Shown: positions 1 through 6,881 of the stretch, piece after piece
Layout: each line of letters begins with the position of its first letter
Numbering within the stretch: the stretch's first letter is position 1
Origin: JAIOTG01 sp964644045
Lineage (GTDB): Bacteria > Patescibacteriota > Patescibacteriia > Patescibacteriales > JAGXOH01
Assembly: GCA_964644045.1 (NCBI GenBank)
Contig: CAZXUK010000027.1
Coordinates: forward strand, 1 to 11,894
DNA length: 11,894 bases
Direction: 5' to 3'
Program-made: the position numbers and the translations under genes
Notes under the pieces: generated by a model
Seen by the model: the letters and a program-made list of their open reading frames with translations, nothing else
Database searches by the model: none
What the model was told of the DNA's origin: nothing

Positions 1-70
1 CCGAGGACGAAGCTCAATACACTTTCTTTACAGATCCTGATTTTGACTCAAACACCAATGATTTTTTTCA
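1..70 (+). repeat. Direct repeat inside the giant surface gene, copy 1
   Basis: This segment matches 709-778 at 69 of 70 bases (C at 55, T at 763). The spacing is exactly 708 bp, or 236 codons, which equals the offset between the two A modules (153 and 861). The repeat may extend upstream of the window. Confidence 0.9.
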
Positions 71-3000
71 TGATAGTGATGAGGGCGGGGCAAGCGACCG
101 CTATTCCCAATACCGGGCTGTCTTGGTTTCCGACTCCGTAGGTAGCGCCGAGGTTCCCACTCTGTCCTCCACCAGCCTGGAATACGATTTCACCGGCTAT
201 GACCGGGTTTATGAAAGCAATTTCACTTCCCGCATACTTGACACCCAATACGATGACCCGGATTACGGCAAGATCAAATGGCAAGCCGATATTCCCTATA
301 AAACCAGTATGAGGCTCTGGGTGCGCGCCGGCACCAGCACTGACAAGCTTCAAAATCAGTCCTGGATCCCCTTGAGCTATGAATATGTCTCCTTGGAAGA
401 GAACGGCTCCTCTTCCCTGGACAGTTTTGATTATTTTTCCCATCCTTCTTTGGACGGAAACAGATATATCCAATACAAGCTTAATCTGGGCACAGACGAT
501 CTGACCGTAACCCCGACTTTAAAAGATCTTAGAATAACCACCAATGTCTCCACTTTTGAGTCCTCGCTTTATGACGGAACCAATAACCTGACCAATTTTA
601 ATTGGGAGGAACAGCTACCCGCGGATTCCAAAATCGCTTTCCAGCTTCGCACCGGACCGGATGATACGCCCGGAGACGATTGGACCAAGTGGTGCGGTCC
701 GGGAGAGACCGAGGACGAAGCTCAATACACTTTCTTTACAGATCCTGATTTTGACTCAAACACTAATGATTTTTTTCAAGATGGTGTAGATGATCGTTAT
801 GCCCAGTATCGAGCGGTTTTTCTTTCCAACGCTCCGGGACAGAATCAAGCATCTACCCGGGTGCCCACTTTGGCTTCCACCAGTATGAAGTATAAATTTA
901 CGGGAGTGGACAGGATTTATGAAAGTTGGTTTACTTCCAGGGAAATTGACACTTTGGTAGATGATCCCAAATACGGAAATTTGAGATGGGAAGCCGATAT
1001 TCCTGATAAAACCAGTGTAAGATTATGGGTTAGGGCCCGTGATGAAGGAGAAGACTGGAGCAAATGGGCCAGCACCTCGGTGGAGCATTATTCTTTGCCC
1101 AAGGAAGGCACTTTTCCTCTGGAGGAGTTTAATGACAAAAGATATATTCAATACAGGGCTAATCTGGGGACAGACGATTTAACCGTATCCCCCGCTTTGG
1201 AAGAAGTGGCTTTTGAGGTTTACAATTTGGCCACTTTTGTCTCTTCCCCTTATGATGCCGGAGAAAAGGATAATGCCATATTTGAGATTTCTTGGAAAGG
1301 TAAATACCCCAGGGAGACAGATATAATGAAACTGGCCTTGCGAGCCGCTTCCACTTCAGCCGAACTTTTTGATAAAGATTGGACCGTGATTACCGACAAT
1401 TCTTTAAATTCCACTTCTTCCGAATGTTCAGTTGATGATTTGGGATCCGGGGAAATGAAAGTTAGTTGCTCCGCTGAGCAGATACCCGAGAAGTTTACGG
1501 TAAATTCCGGAAACCGATTTTTTCAATATAAAATTTTATTTATTTTAGATCAAGAAGATCTTTCTAATGTGGATCCATATCCTTCTTTTGCTTCCACTTC
1601 CGTGGGGTATTTAACCAATTCCGTTCCCCAAATTAAAGAATTAACAGCGGAGCAACAGGATATAACCAAAACCGAGACAGGGAAGGTCAAGATTGATTTT
1701 TCCATTTCCGATGATAACGATTTTGTCACTCCCGGCTTTTCTTATCGAATAGGAGGAGAGGGAGAGTGGACTTCCATAGAAGATTCTTCTCTTTTGTCTT
1801 TTGCTACTTCTTCTCAAGGAGAAGTAGGGGATTATAGCGGAGACGGGGAGACTGATTTGGGTGTTTCAGCCGACTCTTTTATTTCGTATTCGGTTTATTG
1901 GGATGTGGGAAAAGAAGATGATGAAAATATTTCTAACGACTATCATTTGGGAGATATAGAAATAAAGCTGGAATTGGATGATCATCAACCTTATTACAGC
2001 ACCAGTAGCGAGGAAACCGATTTGCCGGTTTTGGATACCAGCCCCCCTCGTTTTGAAAAGTTTGAAATTATAGATGAAATTGTTACTTCGGAATATACTT
2101 TGGCTGTCACGGAAGTTGAAGCCCGGGATGAGACTTATTCCGTTCAGGCCATTGGTTTTAACAATCAGTTTTCTCTGGACGAGGATAATTTCGGCTACCC
2201 CGAATCCAGAATAAAAGCATATTCCGATTTTGAAGAAGGCTCTGATTGCGAGGGTGATAATTGTTGGGATATAGCCGAGGATTCGGATAATTGGGGATGT
2301 CTTCAGGAGGACGAAGATCAGTATGTGGGAGTGGTTAGCTCCGCTGGATGCGGAGACAGTTGTTCCGGCATAGATCCAAAGGAAGACTTTTTCCTGCAGA
2401 TTCGAGGCGGTAATGATGGCAAAGATGAAAAAGAAACAAACTATGCTTTATCTCCGGTGATTGATATTCCGGAGGATTCCGATAAAGCGCTTTTAAGTTT
2501 TTATATGGGTAGCTTTGGACTGGACTCCGAAGAAGAGACGGTTCTGCAAACCAAGAGTTATCCTAATGGAGAGTGGCGGGATGTGAAAAGTATTAGAAAT
2601 ACTGATTCTTTGAATTTTTATGTAGTGGACTTGGCGGAAGAAGATGTTTTTTCCTCCGAGGAGTTGCCAACTCAAATTCAGTTAAGATTTATTAATAAAA
2701 ACAGTGAAAACAGAGGGGAATGTGATGATTTCGGCTTTTTGGACAATGTCAGATTAATGACCGGACAAACACAAAAGCTTTTCGGAACCTCCACAATTCT
2801 TTTACAGACCAATCCGGATATTGTTTATTCCCAGGTTTCCGATTATTACGGCAATATGACCGAAGTCTGGGCGGACGCTTCCGACCATAATGTGGAAGGC
2901 TATGCCTATGACGAGAAATTGAGCGGTGATAACTTTGCCAGTTTTAGTTGTTTTGATGATCCAGAGGGCTGTACCCCTACTTCTACTTATGGAGTTAATA

Positions 3001-4205
3001 TTGACCGTTATACTTTGAATTTTTCCGGTTATGCCCAAACCGATGACGGCCGGATCAGTTTTGAGTCTGGTGCCTCTCCTCCGGATAGCTATGCTTTTCA
3101 GGATAATTGTATAAATGAATGCAGTGGCTCCACCACTCCGCCTTGCACTGCCTGTTATGATCCTTATGACCACAAGGTTTATGGCTGGGCTCAGCTTAAC
3201 GGGGATTGGATTAAGCTGCATGATACCGGAGACGGGGTTCGTATAAATCCGGAGGATCAAGAATTTGAGGGCTTGTCTTATAGTACCAGTTCTCCTGATT
3301 TGGAGAAGTTATATTTTAATCATGAGAGTAGCTCTTTTTCTGGTGTGGTGGATCCCAGTGATGAAGAATTCGTGGTTCAGTTGGTTAATCAAGAGCCTCC
3401 CACAGCCACCAGTTTGGTGGCTGTGATGCCCACCAGCTCCGATCTTTGCAGCGGTGTTAAAGACGCCTTAGATGTTGTTTTGGAGTGGGAAATAGATGAT
3501 TCCGACCCCTTGGAAAGGCAATTGGGTTATAAGGTTAAAGGGGGGACATCTCACGAAAGAGATAAATCTTCTTTCCTGAAGTCCGGAACCACTTCCTGGG
3601 AGAATTCCGGCTTGGGAGATTCTATAATATTAGGCAATGATGAGTTGGATTATGATACGGATTATTATTGGTGGGTGAAAACCCGGGGAATGTTTGGCAC
3701 CTGGTCTGAAGATTGGGTCCAATTTGATACCGATTATAGCACCCATGAAATATTGAATAATGAATTAATTGAAGATGACTTTGATTCTAAAACTTTCACC
3801 ACTTACAAACACGAATTTCCCGAACCTAATTTCCGGTGGTCTCCGGAGATCATAAATCAAGGCACGGCCACCTATTTTACAGCCACTTCTTCCCGGATAT
3901 ACAAGGATCAAGACGGATCCAGAGCGCCGGATAATTGGGTGGATTTCTCCACCAGCTCTTACCAGTCGCTTTTCTGGTATACTAATAGTCCCAAAAAGGT
4001 GGATATTTACAGTAGCACCACCCCCACCACTTCAATTAAATTTAAATGCGAAGTAGAGGATTATGATCAAGGTATATATGATTGCGGGACCACCAGCGTA
4101 AGTCTGGAGATAACCGATAACAGCGGATATACTTGCGCCACTTCCACTATGTTTGACTTAGATGTGGTACCTGACTGGATAGAGGTAAAAACCAGAGATG
4201 ATTAA
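1..4205 (+). CDS. Giant secreted beta-repeat surface protein, 5' end outside window
   Basis: The frame is open from the first bases to a TAA at 4203-4205, about 1,400 residues with no start or signal peptide visible. It begins with two alternating beta-rich modules. Module A (about 153-555 and 861-1215) runs from VPTL.STS through FTSR, ADIP and LWVRA to RYIQY and NLGTDDLTV. Module B (end of one at 1-152, full at about 556-860, diverged at about 1216-1610) has a W..W core and an R(Y/F).QY strand. Next comes a MAM/reelin-like jelly-roll stretch (about 2225-2760) ending in FGFLDNVRL. A diverged GYAW..IGWI-type repeat region follows (about 2889-3330), then an FN3-like domain (about 3400-3740) with a YYWWVKTRG strand, and a PKD/Ig-like C-terminus. 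It is acidic and rich in Ser/Thr, as extracellular proteins often are. Four prepilin genes start 10 nt downstream, so I infer a pilus-associated adhesin or other surface protein. The exact function is unknown. Confidence 0.85.
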   Translation, partial: EDEAQYTFFTDPDFDSNTNDFFHDSDEGGASDRYSQYRAVLVSDSVGSAEVPTLSSTSLEYDFTGYDRVYESNFTSRILDTQYDDPDYGKIKWQADIPYKTSMRLWVRAGTSTDKLQNQSWIPLSYEYVSLEENGSSSLDSFDYFSHPSLDGNRYIQYKLNLGTDDLTVTPTLKDLRITTNVSTFESSLYDGTNNLTNFNWEEQLPADSKIAFQLRTGPDDTPGDDWTKWCGPGETEDEAQYTFFTDPDFDSNTNDFFQDGVDDRYAQYRAVFLSNAPGQNQASTRVPTLASTSMKYKFTGVDRIYESWFTSREIDTLVDDPKYGNLRWEADIPDKTSVRLWVRARDEGEDWSKWASTSVEHYSLPKEGTFPLEEFNDKRYIQYRANLGTDDLTVSPALEEVAFEVYNLATFVSSPYDAGEKDNAIFEISWKGKYPRETDIMKLALRAASTSAELFDKDWTVITDNSLNSTSSECSVDDLGSGEMKVSCSAEQIPEKFTVNSGNRFFQYKILFILDQEDLSNVDPYPSFASTSVGYLTNSVPQIKELTAEQQDITKTETGKVKIDFSISDDNDFVTPGFSYRIGGEGEWTSIEDSSLLSFATSSQGEVGDYSGDGETDLGVSADSFISYSVYWDVGKEDDENISNDYHLGDIEIKLELDDHQPYYSTSSEETDLPVLDTSPPRFEKFEIIDEIVTSEYTLAVTEVEARDETYSVQAIGFNNQFSLDEDNFGYPESRIKAYSDFEEGSDCEGDNCWDIAEDSDNWGCLQEDEDQYVGVVSSAGCGDSCSGIDPKEDFFLQIRGGNDGKDEKETNYALSPVIDIPEDSDKALLSFYMGSFGLDSEEETVLQTKSYPNGEWRDVKSIRNTDSLNFYVVDLAEEDVFSSEELPTQIQLRFINKNSENRGECDDFGFLDNVRLMTGQTQKLFGTSTILLQTNPDIVYSQVSDYYGNMTEVWADASDHNVEGYAYDEKLSGDNFASFSCFDDPEGCTPTSTYGVNIDRYTLNFSGYAQTDDGRISFESGASPPDSYAFQDNCINECSGSTTPPCTACYDPYDHKVYGWAQLNGDWIKLHDTGDGVRINPEDQEFEGLSYSTSSPDLEKLYFNHESSSFSGVVDPSDEEFVVQLVNQEPPTATSLVAVMPTSSDLCSGVKDALDVVLEWEIDDSDPLERQLGYKVKGGTSHERDKSSFLKSGTTSWENSGLGDSIILGNDELDYDTDYYWWVKTRGMFGTWSEDWVQFDTDYSTHEILNNELIEDDFDSKTFTTYKHEFPEPNFRWSPEIINQGTATYFTATSSRIYKDQDGSRAPDNWVDFSTSSYQSLFWYTNSPKKVDIYSSTTPTTSIKFKCEVEDYDQGIYDCGTTSVSLEITDNSGYTCATSTMFDLDVVPDWIEVKTRDD
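709..778 (+). repeat. Direct repeat inside the giant surface gene, copy 2
   Basis: Second copy of the 70-bp segment at 1-70. It encodes EDEAQYTFFTDPDFDS and onward. Flanking sequence within the 236-codon module is much more diverged, so this patch was either copied recently or homogenised by gene conversion. Confidence 0.9.
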
Positions 4206-4215
4206 ATAATATTTT

Positions 4216-4797
4216 ATGCAGAGAAAAAATTTTAGTAACAATCAAGGTTTTACCCTTTTGGAAATACTCGTGACCATATTTATTATCGGGCTTTTGTCTA
4301 CGGCTATGCTTGCCAATTACAAGCAGGGAAATCGCGACAATGAGCTGAATATGAAAGCCGAGGCCTTGGCCGCCAATATTCGTTGGGCGCAAAACAACAC
4401 CCTGGGCTCGGTAAAGTATGGGGACTCTGTGCCTTCCGGTGGCTGGGGGGTTTATTTGAAGGAATCAAAATCTGGTGAGTATGTTGTTTTTGCCAATATC
4501 AATTATGAAGAAGGGAATTTGGAGTATGATGAGCCCAAGGAATCCGACCCCGACAAGGGAGCTAAAACTCTTAGTTTGGGCTCAGAGGTCGAGATAAAAG
4601 ATCTTAATATTTCCGGAGATGAGACAGGAGATGAGACAGAAGAATTGCATATAAGCTTTCTTCCTCCCGACCCTCAGACTATTATTTATGATGGCACCTC
4701 AACCGGCACCGAGGCAAGTATAATTTTGGAATCCAATTCCGGAAGAGAAAAAACGGTTAAAATAAATTCTTTTGGCTTGATTGAAGTTTCGGATTGA
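4216..4797 (+). CDS. Type IV pilin-like protein, GspH/FimT-like
   Basis: A 193-residue prepilin-like protein. The N-terminus has a short basic leader, then a class III signal sequence with cleavage expected at G11|F12 and Glu16 at mature position +5 (QGFTLLE). A hydrophobic helix spans about residues 12-33. Helical residues 40-60 (AEALAANIRWAQNNTLG) resemble the GspH/FimT minor pseudopilin family, and a beta-rich acidic domain follows. A membrane prepilin peptidase should process it, and the mature subunit should pack into a type IV pilus or pseudopilus. The ATG at 4216 is 10 nt after the giant gene and gives a leader of normal length; no strong Shine-Dalgarno is visible. It is first of four pilin-like genes, the position fimT/fimU holds in minor-pilin operons. 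The prepilin call is firm and the subfamily call moderate. Confidence 0.88.
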   Translation: MQRKNFSNNQGFTLLEILVTIFIIGLLSTAMLANYKQGNRDNELNMKAEALAANIRWAQNNTLGSVKYGDSVPSGGWGVYLKESKSGEYVVFANINYEEGNLEYDEPKESDPDKGAKTLSLGSEVEIKDLNISGDETGDETEELHISFLPPDPQTIIYDGTSTGTEASIILESNSGREKTVKINSFGLIEVSD

Positions 4798-4809
4798 TTT
4801 AATTATAAT
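4781..4809 (+). promoter_or_regulatory. Possible sigma-70-type promoter before the PilV-like gene
   Basis: TTGAAG at 4781-4786 and TATAAT at 4804-4809 are separated by 17 nt. The expected start point would lie near 4816, about 11 nt before the ATG at 4827. The -35 box lies in the end of the preceding gene. AT-rich DNA makes such matches common, so this is tentative. Confidence 0.35.
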
Positions 4810-4826
4810 GAGATCGTATTTGTTTT

Positions 4827-5354
4827 ATGAATAAAAAAAATTATAACAACAAACAAGGATTTACCCTTTTGGAAATAGCGGTGGCGGTTTTTGTTATTTC
4901 CTTGGGCATAGTGGGAGTTTTGAGTCTGATAAATTACAATTTGCGCACCGAACGAGTGTCTAAAAACGAGTTGATAGCCGGCCAGCTGGCTCAAGAAGGA
5001 TTGGAATTAGTGAGAAATCAACGGGATAATAATTGGCTGGAAAGGAATGATTGGAAGACGGACATAATTCCCTCGGACTCGAAAGATAATAATTACACGA
5101 TTGATTATTCCGGAGGAATCAATGAAGGAGTGGATAAGATTACCAACGACAAGGCCCGTCTTCATTTAAGCGAAGAAGGTTTTTACACCCACGATTCCAC
5201 CTCCAGCAGTACCCCCACCAAATTTTATCGCCTTTTAAGTATTTCCGAGGAAAATAAAAACAGTTTTACTTTGGAATGTTTGGTGCAATGGGAAGACAGA
5301 ATGGGGGTTCACAACTACAAAGCGGAAACCGAATTATATAGTTGGCGCAGATAA
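4827..5354 (+). CDS. Type IV pilin-like protein, PilV/GspI-like
   Basis: A 175-residue prepilin-like protein. Cleavage is expected at G11|F12, with Glu16 at +5 (QGFTLLEIAVAVFVISLG) in a hydrophobic helix of about 20 residues. After the helix the segment AGQLAQEGLELVRNQRDNNW matches the pattern of PilV-like minor pilins, in which a conserved A..LAQEG.E..RN..D motif follows the N-terminal helix. The globular part is beta-rich and ends in LECLVQWED, a typical final strand. It lies 29 nt after the GspH/FimT-like gene and 32 nt before the PilW-like gene, so it is probably co-transcribed, although a possible promoter lies just upstream. The expected role is a minor subunit in the pilus or its priming complex. 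The role is inferred from family and order. Confidence 0.88.
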   Translation: MNKKNYNNKQGFTLLEIAVAVFVISLGIVGVLSLINYNLRTERVSKNELIAGQLAQEGLELVRNQRDNNWLERNDWKTDIIPSDSKDNNYTIDYSGGINEGVDKITNDKARLHLSEEGFYTHDSTSSSTPTKFYRLLSISEENKNSFTLECLVQWEDRMGVHNYKAETELYSWRR

Positions 5355-5386
5355 TTTTTGAAAAAGCATAATTGAATCAATACAAT

Positions 5387-5926
5387 ATGAGGGAAATAAA
5401 AAAAATTTTAAAAAAAGCAAAAAAAGAAGAAGGAGTTTCGCTTTTGGAGCTTTTGGTGGCGGTGGCCATTTTTATTATAGTGGTTTTGTCTTCCATGCAG
5501 ATTTTTAATATTACCCTGAAAGCGGGAAGAGAGGTGGCGGCCTCCCAGAAAATGCAAAAGGATATGAGGTATGTTTTCGAGGTTATATCCAAGGAAGTCA
5601 GAGTAGCCCAAGTGGACAAAGAAGGAGCTTGTATATCCCAAGACCGCCTTTATAAGGAAAGCGGGAATGAGCTGAAATTTTTAAACAAAAACGGAGAATG
5701 CGTTACTTATTCTTTGGATGATGAAAGTTTCTTGGTTTCCAGGGGCGAGGTGAAGGAGAAATTAACTTCCGAGGATGTGGTGTTAGAGGGCTTGGAATTT
5801 GAAAAAAAGGGCCAAGTCCCCAATTCCCAGCCGCTTTTGACTATAAAAACCGAGGTTTATCCCCGGGGTTACCCCGGACAAAAAGTTACCATGCAGACCA
5901 CTGTTTCCGCCCGGGATTATGAGTAA
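5387..5926 (+). CDS. Type IV pilin-like protein, PilW/GspJ-like
   Basis: From the ATG at 5387 this is a 179-residue prepilin-like protein. An upstream in-frame TTG at 5372 would add only MNQYN, and I prefer the ATG. The leader is strongly basic, and cleavage is expected at G16|V17 with Glu21 at +5 (EEGVSLLELL). The hydrophobic helix runs to about residue 38. Downstream, the segment around MQKDMRYVFEVISKEVRVAQ resembles the N-terminal region of PilW/GspJ-type minor pilins, where the helix is followed by a long amphipathic stretch with conserved Arg and Glu. Two cysteines (in GACI and GECV) could form a disulfide. It is third in the pilin series, as pilW is in fimU-pilV-pilW-pilX operons, and the PilX-like gene starts 18 nt downstream. 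Confidence 0.85.
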   Translation: MREIKKILKKAKKEEGVSLLELLVAVAIFIIVVLSSMQIFNITLKAGREVAASQKMQKDMRYVFEVISKEVRVAQVDKEGACISQDRLYKESGNELKFLNKNGECVTYSLDDESFLVSRGEVKEKLTSEDVVLEGLEFEKKGQVPNSQPLLTIKTEVYPRGYPGQKVTMQTTVSARDYE

Positions 5927-5944
5927 AATTATATTGTAAAAAAT

Positions 5945-6850
5945 ATGCGCAAAAATATTTTGAAAAACCAACAAGGCGCCACAGCCATTTTTATGGTTTT
6001 AATTATTTTATCCGGGGTTTTGATAGTGGGATTGGGTTTGGCGGACCTGATAATGACCAATATAAAAATGGGAGGGGTGCAGACCCAGTCCACCAAGGCC
6101 TATTTTGCGGCCGAGACCGGGTTGGAAAAAATTATTTATAAATACAAGAAAGACAGAGGAGATATGGATTTTTCCTCCTCTACGCCTGATATAAGTTCCT
6201 CAACTCTTTCCAATGACAGCTCTTACAAGGTGGATTATTACAGATGGGAAGATGAGGATTATGATCATAGGAAATTTGTTTCCGTGGGTTCTTTTGGTGG
6301 AGTGCGCCGGAGCGCGGAGGCCGAATTGACTTATTATAATTGTATGCCGGATTGTGATAATGAAACAGAGTGTTGTGAGGGGGTGGAATGCGGGTCAGTG
6401 ACCGATGGGTGCGATAAGACATATAATTGCGGAGACACTTGTAGTGACGATGAGTATTGCGATGATAATGTTTGTACTTCTGTTTTCCCCCCGGGCTGTT
6501 CAGAGGAAGGAGATAAAAGATGTGATCCGGATAATGAGAAAAAAGTTCAGAAATGCGAGGATCCAGACAATGATGGTGTGTTTGAATGGGTGTATTACAA
6601 GGATTGTAAATTTGGCTGGAGTTGCGATGAAGGAGAATGTAGTGAGCCTTTTTGTGAAGACTCGGATGATGATATTGATATAGATGAGAAAGGTAGAGCT
6701 TGTTATGGAGAAGAATGTTGCGAAGATGATTGTAAGGATTCAAACACGGTTCTTGAATGTATTTGTTCTTCTAAAGATAATGAACCTGAAAAAGTTGAAG
6801 AATCTTGCGGAGATGATAGTATTTGTGATGGTGATAAATGCGTAGAATAG
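5945..6850 (+). CDS. PilX-like pilin with a cysteine-rich C-terminal tail
   Basis: A 301-residue protein. Residues 1-60 resemble the PilX N-terminal family: basic leader, G11|A12 cleavage site, hydrophobic helix to about residue 40, then the typical AYFAAETGLEK motif. Position +5 is Phe16 and not Glu, as in the GspK-type tip pseudopilin. Residues 70-130 are a short beta-rich part. Residues 133-299 contain 26 cysteines and are very acidic; residues 1-132 contain none. The first tail block (CG..TDGC..TYNCGDTC....YC....C) resembles Cys repeats of secreted bacterial proteins, and later blocks repeat a C....W...C.....C..G.C layout. The tail is probably disulfide-bonded and perhaps metal-binding outside the cell. 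As last gene of the pilin series it may encode a tip subunit; that role is inferred. Confidence 0.85.
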   Translation: MRKNILKNQQGATAIFMVLIILSGVLIVGLGLADLIMTNIKMGGVQTQSTKAYFAAETGLEKIIYKYKKDRGDMDFSSSTPDISSSTLSNDSSYKVDYYRWEDEDYDHRKFVSVGSFGGVRRSAEAELTYYNCMPDCDNETECCEGVECGSVTDGCDKTYNCGDTCSDDEYCDDNVCTSVFPPGCSEEGDKRCDPDNEKKVQKCEDPDNDGVFEWVYYKDCKFGWSCDEGECSEPFCEDSDDDIDIDEKGRACYGEECCEDDCKDSNTVLECICSSKDNEPEKVEESCGDDSICDGDKCVE

Positions 6851-6881
6851 TGAGTAAGAAACAAATTAAAATTTTAAAGCT

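Noticed and set aside
123..125. TTG as the start of the giant surface gene
   Set aside because: The frame is open to position 1 and the encoded residues upstream (EDEAQYTFF) are a copy of residues encoded at 711-737, so the gene continues leftward beyond the window.
2802..3260. Minus-strand open frame inside the giant gene
   Set aside because: No family resemblance or start context; it lies fully within a strongly supported + strand gene.
5372..5374. TTG as the start of the PilW-like gene
   Set aside because: The ATG at 5387 gives a normal basic prepilin leader, and the TTG adds only five residues with no support.
5358..5386. Promoter TTGAAA - 17 nt - TACAAT before the PilW-like gene
   Set aside because: The -10 box abuts the ATG at 5387, so the transcript would begin downstream of the start codon.
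6405..6683. Second + strand frame inside the PilX-like gene
   Set aside because: No motif and a composition dictated by the main frame.
6180..6743. Long minus-strand open frame opposite the PilX-like gene
   Set aside because: It is a mirror of the Cys- and Asp-rich codons on the + strand (rich in His, Tyr, Asn), has no recognisable domain, and overlaps a well-supported gene.
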